NCBI RefSeq assembly: GCF_028858725.1
Contig: NC_084771.1
Location: 2,942,915 to 3,006,914 of the forward strand
DNA length: 64,000 nucleotides
Source: Colius striatus
Taxonomy: Eukaryota; Chordata; Aves; Coliiformes; Coliidae
Direction of reading: 5' to 3'
Below the pieces are notes generated by a model. The model was given only the letters and a program-made list of their open reading frames with translations. It was not told where the DNA came from and made no database searches. The position numbers were made by a program, and so were the translations under genes. How positions within the stretch are numbered: position 1 is the first letter of the stretch; every line of letters begins with the position of its first letter. This document shows positions 23,721-36,650 of this stretch, one piece after another.

Positions 23721-25079
23721 AGCCTGGGCTCTGGAAATCAAGCTGTGCTCTCTCTGCTCTGGACATCATCACCAGCCAAAAAGGATTCTGGAATCAGGGC
23801 TGAGCTGGATGTGATTTTGATTATGCATGAATGTAATTTGTTCTCAGGTAGTGTTATGGGCTCTGTGTGACAGATAGCAGCAAGGCTCCTGTGCTGTACA
23901 AACGCTGGCTCACACATCTTCCCCACTACCTGCGGGGTAATGGGCCACTGCTACGGCCCTTTTACATCTGAGGGGACAGCAAGAGGGGACAGCTTGTTGG
24001 AGATGGCAGAGAAAAGCCATGGCAATGTGAGGGATAGCACTGGGAAGTTCAGCTCCCTGCTGTGACTCTTGATTCAGGAGAACAGACTTGAGCACCTTCA
24101 GTCACCTGCTTGGTTCCCAAATCGTGACCTCTCCTGTGAAATCCTCAGAGGGAACAGGCAGATGGCCCACATCTTGCTGCAGAGAAATGGGAGGGGTATA
24201 GCCACAGGAAAGGCTCTCACATGGCATGGGGACTGGTTTTCTTTGTAAACAGTTCCCCTCACTGGCCCTGCCAGAAAAACTGGTGTCTTGAAGATTTGAT
24301 CATTGGCTGAGTGTTTCAAACCAATGGTACATGGCAGGTGATGTATTCACTGTGTGTGATTGTGTCAGGTAGTGAATGCAGTGGGAAGGGTGCCCTGGCT
24401 GTTGTACTAGTTCCAGTTTTCACTCTTCTTGTGCTTCTGTAATGAATCCCACCATGAGCTCTCTGCAGAGAGCACCAGAGCCTTCCTTGTCCCAGTGTAA
24501 GATTCCCCTCTCTGACCCCTAAAAGCCGTGTCAGGCTGTTATCTGCTGAGCCAGTCCAACCCCTGCCAAGAGAAATGGCCCAGAAGCAGTATGTCTCACT
24601 TGGCTCCTCTGACACTTTATCATCCCATCCTTGCATTTGGGACCAAGGCTCATCAGTCAGTTGAGATGTGAGAGCAGCAAACTGCCCCTTCCTCTTCCAC
24701 AGGTTGTAACAGCAGCTGCACTGCAGAACCAGGATGGGGTTTCTGATCAGGACATCTTCCCAAACACATTTCCTCAGCTACGAGGCATCTCCCTGCTGTT
24801 GCTCTTGCTCTTCTCTGACACATTGGCCACAGCAAACCAATCCATCTGCAGACTTTGCACTCGTGAGACCACAGCAGAGGAGGCCTCCAGGGTGGGGGAA
24901 ACTTGTGCCATGGGAAAGGCCAAGCTTGGGGTCTGCACCAGGCAGTTCAGTGGGGCTTGCAGAAAGAAGTGGGCTGCCCATTGTAGGTGGCAAAGCTCTG
25001 GGTGTAACAGCAGAGGCTGGAGAAGGACACCCAGGTCATGGGGGGGACACTGTGACCTGAAGAATGAAACCTCCTCTGG

Positions 25080-25371
25080 TAGTCGGTCTGTTCTCCCTCC
25101 TAACAGGTGATAGAAGAAGAGGAAATGGCTTCAAGTGTCACCAGGGGAGGTTCAGGCTGGGTGTGAGGAGGAATCTCTTGGCTGCCAGGGCTGTCAGGCA
25201 TTGGAAGGGGCTGCCCAGGGAGCTGCTGGAGTCACCATCCCTGGAGGGGTTTCAGAGCTGGGTGGGTGTTGCACTGAGGGCAATGGGCTGGTGGGTGATG
25301 GGGCTGGGACAGAGGCTGCACCCCATGGGCTGAAAGATCCCTTCCAGCTGAAACCATTCTATGATTCTATA
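25080..25371 (+). mobile_element. CR1 LINE, 5'-truncated 3' tail
   Basis: Shows CR1 3' landmarks in order: AACAGGTGATAGAAGAAGAG with GAAATGGCTTCAAG, CAGGGGAGGTTCAGGCTGG, GGCATTGGAAGGGGCTGCCC, GTCACCATCCCTGGAGGGGT and terminal CATTCTATGATTCTAT. It is in sense in intron 2 and differs from the 14-kb copy in subfamily-diagnostic bases (for example AGGCTGGGTGTGAGGAGG), so it is a separate insertion. Confidence 0.95.
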
Positions 25372-28300
25372 AGATTCACTCTGCTGGCCCCTGGTGAAGG
25401 GCCTCAGCTTGGTGGGAAATTTTGGGAAGTGAGGGACAGGGCAGCCTAGCAGCTGAACTTTTCTTTCTTCTTTTCCTTTCATAGCAAAAATAGAACCTTC
25501 ATCACAAGTTCCCCTACGTGTTTTTCTTCCCTGTTGCACACCAGCTCCTTGCTAGTGTTTGAAGCTGAAGAAAGGGAAAAAAACCCTTGATGAGTACTCA
25601 AGTTAATAATGTGTGATTATTGTGTTGATGAACTGCTGGAGATGAATATATATGTAAAAGCTCTGCGAGATTCGCTCATCCATGCATCCTGAGTGAGAGC
25701 AATTATTTTGATGGACAACTGGCAGTTAGTTCTCTCTCTTCATAAGGGGTGCTGGGGTAAAAGGTAACCTGGTAACCTCTGTCTGCATTTCCTGCTGAAT
25801 TTCCAGGATGTTTTTACAAGTCAGCCTTTACCTAAGTGATGGAAACACCATCTCAGGGGGGTCAATCTTTCAGAAGTGACCACCTTGCAAAGCTGAATTC
25901 TTCTTCCTCCTACAGAGCTCTTGCAGTTTCCAGTCATCACTGAATGTTGTAAGGTTTCCTCTGTCTTGAGACTGTGGAAAAAGTGAACAGAACAACCTGA
26001 ACGAGACATAGCCAAGAGTCTCAGACACTGGGAGGTGAAAACATCTAATCCCATGTATAACATTTGGAAAGGGGGAGGCTTGTTTGTGTGTGCACTTTGC
26101 TTCTGATGATTTCTAACTCAGATGCTTGATTTTAACGTGAATGCCGTGGTATTTTCAGGCCTGACTCACACCTTTATTGCAACACTTGCACTTTAAATTG
26201 GCCTGTCAGTGAGCATAAGCCTTGGGCACGGTGTGACCCCCAAAGCTCTGCCTCCAAGCTGAGCCAGAGGGCCACGTGCCCTTCACAGGGTGAGGAAAGG
26301 ATGGGGTGTGTGGTAGGGGAGGTGTTGGTGGGAGTCAGCCTTAATAAAAGCCCTAAGAGCAGTTTCTATCAGGAATGAGAAGGTGGGCACCAGGAAAGGG
26401 CTGTATCTCCCCAAAGGTCTTGGGAGAAGCAACAAGAATGGAGTGTCCCTCTTTCCTTTGAGGACCCCAGCCATTGGCTTTGTGTTATGTTGAAGGACGA
26501 AGGACCCTCTTTGTCACCATCAATAAACTATCTCCTGGAGATATGGCAAGGGGCCCCAGAAGGGCTGTTCCCTGCTGCTCCTGGATATCCCAGCCCTGAC
26601 TTCAAGTGCAAGTTTGGCATGTCCTTCCCTGGCCATCTCCTTTCCTTTTTTCCCCTGTGTGCTGCGTGTGTCTGACTCGATTACATCCAGGAGTTAGATA
26701 CTGTGGTATCCTTTAAAGCAAGAGTCACTGCACAGCGATGAGGAGATGTGACTAACTCATTAAACATTGAAAACAAGGGGAAAAGAAAGAAAGCACCTTC
26801 TTGTTGTCACTTTGATAAAAATGACAAGTCCAGATATTTTGTTGTTGTCACAAACACTTCCAGGACAGAGCCCTGGCTTTGACATGAATGGAGAAGCTTG
26901 TGTTAACCCAGTTAAATTAATTTGGTTCGGCTCATTTTCAGCTAAGGGGATTAGATGGCTGAGGATTTGGTAATGTGTGAGAGTGTTTTCCCAGACAGGT
27001 CACATAATTACAGGCCAGGTCTGCAGTTGTTTGGGGAAGGGCATTTCCATTGCACACAAGTGAGAGGTTCCTGCATGTGACAAACGTCTCTTGGTAACCT
27101 GCAAGAAAACTCATCGCTGAAATGCTGGGTCAAGACCTTTGTGCCCTGAGTGGACAGGTGAGAAGTGAGACAGACTGATGGGCAGCATGGGAGGAATTCC
27201 CACAGCTGCCAGCTGGTATGCAGGAAAAGCTCTCAAATGGCCTCACCTGGGTGAGGAGGGGTTGGTGGAAGGAGGGGCATGGGTAGTTGAATCCTCTGTC
27301 AGTCTTCAGTAAGTGCTGGGATGAGATGTGCTATATAGTACCATCCTAGGCCTGGGAGCTGTTTGGCTGTTGGCAGGGGCATGGTGCTGTGGTTTCTCCA
27401 GGTAATTTGCTGCATTCTTACCTCCTAAATTGCTGCAGGGAGTGTCATGGTGCTGAGGGTGGGGGTTTGAGCTCTAGGGATTCAGCCCTAATCCTGCTTA
27501 AAAATCTATGTGTGCTTCAGGACTCTGTAGCAATGGAGCTTGTACAGGAATCCAGTGTTTTTGGGTTGTAAAGAGTGTTTTCCATGCTGTGAGGAAGCTC
27601 TGGGAGTGATCTGCTGAGACTAACCTGGTGAGCTGGAGATGAGGCCAGAGGGGGATGCTGCCTGCACTGAGGCTTGTGGTGACTGTGCTGTAGGCACAGG
27701 ATGAAATACCCTGCTCCTTTTACATATTTCCCTATGGGGTTCAAAATGTCTATGTGCAATCTTTGCTGAAGATCTGCCTTCTTAAAAAGCAAGGTGACAA
27801 GCAATAGGTAGGAAATGAGGAGCATCGGGGTACCAAAGGCTTCTGAACCTGCCTGAGCTGGGGGAGCAGTGCCCAGCTGTCTGGGAGGAGATGGGCAAAT
27901 GTGAGCTCTGAGAACCTGAGTAAAAGAGCTGGACTGCTCCTGAGCCCCCCCAGCTTCCCTGGCAGGCAGGTAAAGCTGTACCCCACAGCTACATCAACAG
28001 AGTCCATGGGGAGATGCACTTGCCTGCTAGGATCCTGACAGAAGTAGGAGGAAAGTCTTCTCAGGTGGAGAAATGTGGGGGTGGCTGATCAGTGTGGGTC
28101 TGATGCTTCATATTGCAGCTGGGTTAAAAAATGCCTGGCTTGTGTTGATCTGCTGTCAGCCTCCAAGGTACATTTGCTTGGGAAGCCCTGTTGCCCCTTT
28201 GCTGCTGCTCTTAGTGGACAGTAAGATCTGAAGGGACCTGGGATGCTCAGTGTGTCTGCTTTTCCCAGGGTTAGCTCAGTGTAACTGCAGGGAGATACAA

Positions 28301-31300
28301 CGTTTCATAGTGCTCAGCTCTGCAGAGAGAGGTGCCAAAGCAAAGCACACGGCGTGTGCCCTGCAGGCTGCAAAGCCTCAGGCTGGTCTGTGTGGCTGCC
28401 ACAGGGGATGTGGGGAGGGATGTCCCTGGCTGGGGAGGGCAGGTGAACAGTCCTTGCTGCAGCAGCACCGTGTGCCAGGAGGACGTGGCATTGCTTTCAT
28501 CTCCTGATGGTCAGATCTGGATCTGCCTTGTGCAACCATGCTGCTGTGACAAAGAAACTGGTGCCTGGGGCAGCCCAGCAAAGAAAACTGGCTGTGGTCT
28601 GAGCTGGGTGCTGCCTGCTTCAAGGGATGGATGGCAGCTGGGCACCGGTGCTCTTGGTAAAGTTACTCTTAAGAAGCTGATTCCTTGGGACCCACTGGTG
28701 GTGCCAGCTTGGTCATGGTCAGGTCTGGTGAGGTGATGCAGTTGTGTGTATCTGTACATGAGGGCAAATATTGAGTCTGACAAACCTAGGAACTCATTTT
28801 CCCCTTCCTTTGCTGTGAGCTTAGCAAGTGTGCATCACTCAGGGAAGAGGTGTGCAGGTGGAAGACAGCTTCATCACTGAGGATGAAACACCTTCAGAAA
28901 AACAATCTGTCTCATGAATATTGAGCTAGGCCTCTCCCAAGAACAGATTGTATTCTGAGCCCTCAGTGATTATTCTCCTTAATGCTGAGAGGCCTATGTG
29001 TGTGTATGGCGGCTTTGCTGAACTGAGTCCACTAGTACAGATGCTACAAAGGGTTGGTGTCTATTCTCTTGTTCCATTTTTAAGCCTGTACATTTGAGCC
29101 CTTGTTTTTATTCAGCTTGGGTAGCTGTCTACCAACATCTTTTAAAATCAACCTTGATTTAGCTTCCTCTGTAATCTTCCAATACCTCTGGGACAACCTT
29201 TGCACTGTTTTTGCAGCCAACTGATTGTTCTCTCTCACTTCCAAATTTCCATGGGATATTTGCAGTATCCCACTCTAATACATACTAATCCATTAAAAAT
29301 ACCCATGAGATAGATTAGGTAATCCACTGTGCCTCACAGATTGTGCTCCTTAGCTCTCTGCTTTCCCTAGAATAGTCACACAACGAGTGCTACATCTGCG
29401 TTGGGGAAGCATTGTTCCTCCTAAAGGATCCCTCGGCACTTGCTCACAAGCAGGCACAGCTTGCTTGAGAAAATGCTCTGTATCTGTTCAGATCTAGAGG
29501 GACAGTTTCACTTGACAAGGTGCTGGGAATGTGGCTGCCATTATCAAGGTTAAGCTGTGTGTTTGCAGCACGGGACAGCAGTGCTTGAATGGTCAGTTCT
29601 GCCAGCACTGTGAGTGCTCTCTCTTGGCTCCTTGCTGAAGAACTGGCCTCATTGCTTGCTTGGAGGAAAGCCTGTCTCTTACTGAAGGCCTTGTTTTGTT
29701 TGGTGTTTGGATGTTCCAAGAGTCTGCTCAAGAGCTCTGCTATGATAACACCCTCCCTTAGATGCTCCATCAAACGTGTGCTGTCCTTGATATCACCATT
29801 TTGGTGAGAACTGGCTCTACCTTTTCATTTCTCTGGGGAAGTCCCTAGTATTCCCCCTTCTTAAATGAGTAGTGCAAACTCAGTCAGTCATCTGACTGTG
29901 TGAGGTGAAAAGGCAGGCTGCCAGGAGAACAGAATGGTACAAGCTGGAAATTCACATTAGCCTCCCTGCACCGGGTGTCTGGTCTGATGTAGATGGATGG
30001 AAAGCCCAGCAAGGTTAGGCACAGTCTTGTTCTGTGCACAGCCTCAGTGGCTTAAAGAGTATCAAGAGGTATAGCAAAATGCAGGAAACCTGTCAGGCAG
30101 AAGAGACTGTTCTCTGTCAGATCTACTTGGACACTAGCTGCAATCTCCATGAGAATTAGTGGTGGTAGACACCTTGCCTGCCCCTGCAGAACAATGAATC
30201 CATGGGGAAGTAGCATGCATTGACAGCCCTGGGTATTTTTCAGACCAAGACCCTGTCTTTCAGTTCCAAAATACCATGCTTGCTTATGTGGAGGAGGTTC
30301 CTCAGCAGCAGCAAGTCTCTTGCAAAAGAAGGTGATGTTATGTTCGGTGACTTGCCATAGACCATCTCTTCCTGGTGATGTATAACAGTGGCCAAAAGCA
30401 CAATGTCATGGTATGCTTTGCTCTTTTAAATCCAGTGGATGTTATGGAGTGACCTGCTAAGAGTAGGGCATCAAAGCTTTGATGTCAGTCTCTGAATGTG
30501 TTTGATGTTCCTGGCTGTTGTGCTGAGCCTGGCAAGCTTAGTGCAAGGCATCGGCTGTGGGTGGGGAAGAGGTCGTGGAAATAAGAGTGAAAAAAACAAG
30601 TGGAAAATGGGTTGGAGAGTGTTTAATGAGTGTTTAAACCTAGATTTTGTTGGAAGAGTTTAAGTAGGTTCTTAAGAGACCCTGCTGAACTCACTGCTTC
30701 TAGATGTCACCACAAATCAGAGATGCTGGGTGAAAGCAGTTCCCAAAACGTTTCTGCTTTCATGATACGTGGTCAACTTTTCCTGCTCCTCAAGCAATGT
30801 TAACACTTACTGGGTTTGTGCTTGATGCCCTACCTAAGCTGAAAAAAGGAAAGGAACAGGCAAATCAGTGTTGGGAAATGTCTTTGGCTTGTGGTAGCCT
30901 GCTGGAATGGCATCTTTCAGGTAGTCTTCAATTAACTGCTGTAGCAGGGCCTTGGTTTTGAGATCTATGAGCACAGCTACTATGTTCTTCCAGTCCTCAA
31001 TATGGTGAAAACTCAGCAGCATTTCCATCCTCCCTTTCCTAGGTAGCTACAGACTCCTCCACAGTGAATTTGTGTGACAGTAGACAGGCCTCTGAAGTTA
31101 TCTTTTGGGTGAGCTTAAGAAAACTAATTAGTTCATCAGCTGAAAATTATTCAAGGGTATCTGTTTTGGGAGGGACAGAGTGGGATTTCTTAAGAGATCA
31201 TCTGGTTTCACCCATGCAGCAGCTCCTCAAGTAGTGACAGCCTTCTGCACCTCTGATTACCTGGGAGCTCTTGCCTCCTAACTGTGTCTGTCAGCCCTTT

Positions 31301-32289
31301 TACAACCAACACATCACTACATGTAGCAGTGACGTGGGTCGAGGTTTTAAGCTGTATAAACAGAAAGTCAGGGTGCCCTGAGGTTCAGTGCTGTGAACAA
31401 AGCAGAGGCAGTGGCTTGGGCAAACTGTTTTCTGTAGAAAGAGCAAGTAGATGCTGAACAGCTCTCCTTTGTTCAGCAAAGCAGGGATAAGACTGAAGGA
31501 AGAAGTCCTGGGAGTGAAATGACAGTCTGTGTGCTGGTCATGCCTTTGGCAAGCCTGGGAAAATGCAAAGTGCTGATCCTGTTTGGTGTGGGGAGCATGG
31601 AAAATGCAAGTAAGGCACTGATGTAGCTGAGGTAGCTACATACATCAGCAAGCCTTGCCTTCTCCATGCCTGCCTGTACCACCCTGCTTTGGCAGAAACA
31701 GTTCTGCCAGCCAGTGCAGGGCAACCTTGTCTGGGATTTGCTGTTTCTGAGCTCTAGTGCCACTGCTGTTCTCTGGCTTCTGGAGAGCTGGGGATGAGGA
31801 GCAGGGTTTTCTGTGACAGCCTGTGGGTACTCACCATTGCAGGGTGAGGCACAGACGTGTTCTATACGTGTGTTTAGTAGCTGAAGCCTTACATTTTCTC
31901 CAATTTGCTTTGTTTCCTCAGCAGAAGACCTTAAAGCAGCTTTGCTGCTGCTGTACAGATCTCAGAGACTGGTGATGCCACAGGCAGGGTGCAAGCAGGG
32001 AATACTGGGGCTCATGCACAAAGCTGTCTTGAAGAACCTTTCCTTGTCCAAAAGAGCTGGTGCTGTACTCCCTCTGCCTGCACCAGTGATGCACTCTGAT
32101 GGCAAGAGCTAGGCAGCCCCCTTAGTGTCTCTAACCTCCTACACACAGTGAGCAGCTCCCAGGATGGCTGCAGTGGGCTGGGAGAGGCTTCTGGGGGTTT
32201 ATGAGAACGCTCTACATGGGAGGTTGGTTTTTTTTCCCCCTTTTGTCTCTACTAGTGGCATGTCATCTTTGCTTCAGTGGATGGTTTCT

Positions 32290-32660
32290 GGACACCATGC
32301 TTTAAGAGACATAGACAAATTGGCAAGAGGCCAGAGGAGAGCAGCACTAATTGTCAGAGCTTTAGAAAACATGCCCTCTGAGGAGAGGTTGAAGAAATCA
32401 GGTGCATGTAATCCAGGCAGGATTGGTGGGGGAGCGAGGGGGATGTCATGGTTTCTCAGTACATATAAGCTGTTGTTAAGGAAGGATGATTGATTTGTTC
32501 TTTCACTGTCATTGTGGGAAAATGATGAGGCAAAAAGACATTTACAAGGCAGAGAAGGTTTGGATTGGATGCTTAGGAAGAGCCTTGAGTGCAGTGAAAT
32601 GCAGGAATAGATTTTGCCAGGGGAACTGTGGAATTTCTGGCACTAGTGGTTTACAGACGC
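32290..32660 (+). mobile_element. Old, degraded CR1-like LINE relic
   Basis: Scattered matches to CR1 3' sequence occur in the right order: AGAGGCCAGAGGAGAGCAGC, TGCCCTCTGAGGAGAGGTTG, then AGGTTTGGATTGGATGCTTA and CCAGGGGAACTGTGGAATTT. Divergence is high and the terminal octamers are absent. Boundaries are approximate. Confidence 0.5.
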
Positions 32661-34282
32661 TCTGGTCTGCTCCCGTGAAAGAGATGAGCTCTGCAACCTC
32701 CCAAGGTCCCTGTTAGTGCCTTTGTTCCTGTAGTTGAGGCTAAAGGGTAGGTTTGAGGCTGATGCCTGTCCCTTAGCAACAACAAGCCTTGGCTCTGCCA
32801 GCATTGCCAAGCCCACGTGGACAGAAATGCATGAACCAGCCTCCTCAGAGCATCGGCTGTAGCTTATGAAAAGGCTGTGGCTTCAGTGGATGAGAAGTAA
32901 GCTCTGTTCATCTGCCAACCACTTTTGAGTCTTTTTGGCTACATCTGTATTGCAATTGGAAAGAGAACCTCAGACTTGCTCTGTCTCTGTTGGGTAGGAG
33001 TGAAGAGAGGGGAGTTTGAGCCTTTGTACAGGGCAGTTGCCCAGGTAAGCATCCACTGTCTGTAGACCTACCATGCTGAATTCTATGCTACTGTCTTTGC
33101 TGCTCTCTGCAGCTGAGGTACCAGGCTGAGATCTAGAAGAGATGTCCAGATCCAGGCTTGCCATCACCTCTGGTTGTAGCACAAGCAGACACAGGCTTGG
33201 AAACAGCTTTTCCTTTGCAGCTGTGCCATGGGAATCACTTCTGCAGCAACACGACTCCAGGTTCTGGGGCTTTTAAACCTTATAAAATGTGAAAGTAATA
33301 ACTGGTTGCTGGGAAAATATTGCAGATTAGCACAACTTGTTCTCTACTTGGGCTGGTTTTATACTTGACAAGTATCACTCACAGAAGAAGGCCAGGTTTT
33401 ATTATAACTCTCTTGTTTGCTTCCCTTCCAGCTTCCCAAGAACATTTTTTTTTCACAGGCATCAAACTGCTTTCAGGACAAAATGTTGGTGGTTTCTCTA
33501 GTAGTGGTGAGAAATGAGGATGTGTGAGGGTGCTGCTCACTGGTGGAAAGGGCAGAATTTCTCACACTCTCTCACTCATGCTCTTGCCTACAAACCTTTT
33601 CTAGGCATAAGCTTTTTCTTGAGGGGAAGAAGGTCTCGTTCTTTGCACCCACTGGCAAGACACACAGAAAAGCATGGACCTTTAATGTCAGGTTTGCTGC
33701 TTTAGTCTGGGCTCAGAGCACAAGTGCAGAGCTCTGCCTTTATGGGCAAATTTACAGATGACGTTATTCTGTATTCTAAATACCCTACTTTTGTATCCCT
33801 CTTGCCTCAAGCTATTAACATTGGCAGAATTGATGTCCTTTGTTTATTTTGTGTACTGCTTACAGTCTGAATTTGGATGTCAGATGGTCTACTTCTTTTG
33901 CTGGGCTGCAGTAAGAGGTAGGACATGCTTTTTGCCTTGGCTGTGCACATGCTCTTGCATCCCTGTCCTGAGGAGACTGAGAGCCAGTCTTGCCCTGTGA
34001 TCAGGCTTAGAGTAAGTCTAGTAAGGCAGGACTTTTCATACCCTCATCTTTAAAGTGTTTGACGGTCACAAGCTCCTGCTTGTGTGCTGATGGGCACACA
34101 CCCCAGGACTTGCAAGCTCACAGTGGAGCCTCCTATGAAGGTATAGAGGCCTTGGCAGTGCCCAGAGTGGCCAAGAGGAACACTGCTGCCTGCCCAGGGG
34201 AGCTGGGTGCAGCTGAGCCTGGGCTGATGGGGAGCAGTGTGGAGCTTCACTCCAGTGTTCATCCTGGAGCTGGGGTTTGGGA

Positions 34283-34345
34283 GGTCTGGATCTCATCCAC
34301 AGCTCTGACACTGAGTCACTGCATGACCTCAGGCACTGAGATACC
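34283..34345 (+). mobile_element. Possible MIR-like SINE relic
   Basis: CTGGATCTCATCCACAGCTC followed by TGACACTGAGTCACTGCATG and ACCTCAGGCACTGAG resembles the central part of MIR-type SINEs (CTCTGCCACT...TGTGACCTTGGGCAAGTC). It is short and diverged, so the call is weak. Confidence 0.3.
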
Positions 34346-35009
34346 ATGGTGATGAGCACAGCACAAATGTCTAGACAGATAGATTAGATTGGATAGGCTC
34401 TGTATTTGACAAATATTTGTATATCATCACTGTCAGTGCTCCCTGGCTATAACCACCCAGCAGGCTGCTTTCAGTGGGTCTCCTACACAGCATGGGGGGA
34501 AGGACCACTTTTTTTTTGCACACATAACTGCAGTGATACCAGTATTTGTGGTGATAGACTGGAAGCAAAGCAGGCAACTCTTGGGGGAAACAACACTGCA
34601 TGGCAGAAAGGCTGAGGAGGTGGGAGCTCTGCTGCATGGCCCCACTTTGCTCTGCAAGACCCTCAGGGCAGTGCTGACCTCCTCCTCCTGCAATGGCTTC
34701 TGTCATAAAGCCCTGGTTTCAGACAAAGATCCAACCTACCAAAGTGAGACCTCCTTAAAGGCTTTCCTGTGCCACTGTCAGCCTCTGGCACAAGGGAGGG
34801 TTACAAGCGAACCATCTCTCTTTGGAATGGCTCTTGGTTATTTTCCCACCTGGTTCCCCTGTGAAAGGTGAATGTAGCAGAACTGCAAAGATGTGGCTAC
34901 CAGTGTGCCTGTGTAGGGATTCCCAGAGGCTCTGCAAGGTCTCCTGAGCACCTCTGCCTCCAGCACCCCTGAGAGCAAGTCAGGACTGCTGGAGAAAGCA
35001 CTGCCTCTT

Positions 35010-35310
35010 TAAGGAGATTTGCATAGCAGGGCCTAATTACAGTTGTTGATTCTGATGTTTTCAATGTTGTTCATATTCCATTAAAGGATAATGCTGCTTA
35101 ATTTGCAGCAGAGGGTCTTGGTTAACAGTACACCCAATCACAAGGCAGCCCTAATGACACTATTTCCCTACTTCTGGTAACACATAATTAAAAAATCACT
35201 TCATTTCCAGTTGTGTGGTTCTCCCCTCTCCCCCCATCTCCTAATTACTTTCTAAGCCATCTCATGATTATCTGTAAATATTTCAGCACTTACATCTACT
35301 AATGGGTCCA
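35010..35310. promoter_or_regulatory. Candidate intronic enhancer (octamer and homeobox-core rich)
   Basis: A perfect octamer ATTTGCAT (35017-35024) is followed by CTAATTA cores (35033-35039 and near 35241), further TAAT cores (TTAATTTG, CTAATGAC, ATAATTAAAA), a GGTTAAC and a CCAAT. The block is AT-rich and free of recognised repeats, 1.2 kb before exon 3. The enhancer role is inference; no conservation data are available. Confidence 0.35.
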
Positions 35311-36552
35311 TGGAAGAGTTAATACTTTGAGTGGCATAACTGCTTGCCATTCCTTTCCCAGTACTGCATTGCAAGGAACCATTTCCCACCTTGCACATGT
35401 GAGGAGAGAGGCTTTGCTTGCAGTGGGATTGTGTTTATGCTCTGCCTTTGGGGCTGTGAGGATGACAAGAGAGAGGCAGCACTCAGCAACCCCATCTCAA
35501 GCAACAGGAGATGTTTTGCTCATGTTGCTAGTGGATGTATATCTCTGCAAATTGCTTTATGTGGCTTAAATCCCACTGTCCTTCAGCCTGGCTGTGGGAG
35601 CTGCCAGTCAGAGTGGCTTAGAGAGAAGAGGGCATGAGTTTGGATCTAGCTGGGATGTTCACATCTCTGGAAGAAATGGCTGAAATGGCTGGTTTCTGCC
35701 CTGACTCTACAGGTTTGTGGGAAGTTATTGTACAGCTCTTGCTGCACTTGGACAAGAGAGGGAATAAGTTTGCCTGTGACTGCCCTTACATGGTGCTTCT
35801 TCACAAGCTCATCTTCTGTGCCACGGTCAGTGGTACTTGTGGTGATGTGAGGGTAGCTTCATCACTGCTGGGAAATCCAGGTATTCCCTTACCCAAAGCT
35901 GTGCACAGATGTCTCCCCCAGCTCTATAGCTGCAGAGAGGAGGATGTGGGGTGACACGTGTCCTGGTGCCCACAGTAAAGTGGGGAATGTGTTCCCTAAT
36001 CCAAGCACTGCTCTGCTCCAAAGAGCCACTCTACCAATGCTGCCTTTTCACTTCATAGATCTGGTTCCTGTACTTGTCTGGTATCTTGGGTATTAAAATT
36101 CACTTGGGGTTTTCAGGCTGAGCACTCAGGGCTGACAGAGTGATGGAGGAGTGAGCTGGAGTATCTTTCCTGCCCATGTGTTGCATGGGTTTGATTGCTG
36201 TGTTCTCTGTATGGTCAATCAGGAACACCTAATGCAAGCCCCCTGGGAGCCTACTGATGGTCTCTGAAGGCATTATTTGGAATAACCAGAGATAATTGCA
36301 TAACTAGGGGGTAATTAACTTCCAGGAATTAAAGAATCAAGCCTAGGCTGCAAAGCTCCAAGGGGTGAGTCTGTAAGGCTGGGAGTTAGAGAAATCTCCT
36401 CTTCTCTAATCATTTGAGCACATGTGACTTGGAAGCCCTTGGTACTTGGGGAATGTGAGGCTGCTTCAAATCATGGCCCTGCATTTCTAGACAGCTCTTT
36501 AAGAGAAGGAAAGAGAGGAGTGTGATTCTAACCCAGTCCATTTGTGTTTCAG

Positions 36553-36620
36553 GTAACCCTGTCACAGTGGGAATGAGCATCCATATCTCCAGCATTGACC
36601 AGATCTCTGAAGTCAACATG
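36553..36620 (+). CDS. GABRB4: GABRB4 coding exon 3 (68-nt exon of the extracellular domain)
   Basis: GT completes the Gly codon from exon 2, then 22 codons read NPVTVGMSIHISSIDQISEV and NM. The block corresponds to the (P)VxVGMxIxIxSID(x)(I/V)SEVNM strand region of beta subunits, at the subunit interface. The 68-nt length is the standard size of this exon in the family. The acceptor is TTTGTGTTTCAG/G and the donor ATG/GTAAGT, the latter a perfect consensus. It is isolated between introns of 22,781 and 22,418 bp. Skipping would shift the frame. Confidence 0.95.
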
Positions 36621-36635
36621 GTAAGTTTGAAAAGT

Positions 36636-36650
36636 GTGTGTGTGTGTATA
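36636..36650. repeat. Short TG/TA run near exon 3 donor
   Basis: About six TG units followed by TATATG, starting 16 bases after the donor GT of intron 3. TG-rich RNA just after a donor is a known binding context for TIA/CELF/TDP-43-type proteins; any effect here is speculation. Confidence 0.7.

Larger units (their letters stand above)
13772..36552 (+). other. GABRB4 intron 2 (22,781 bp)
   Basis: Bounded by GTACGC and TTTGTGTTTCAG. Contents recognised: CR1 tails at 14042-14288 and 25080-25371, a (TTCCC)n array at 20079-20265, a three-copy 9-mer at about 23690-23720, an old CR1-like relic near 32290-32660, a possible MIR-like relic near 34283, and an AT-rich enhancer-like block near 35010-35310. 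The remaining stretches (about 14.3-20.0, 20.3-25.0, 25.4-32.2 and 35.3-36.5 kb) show no gene or RNA I can name. Confidence 0.9.
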
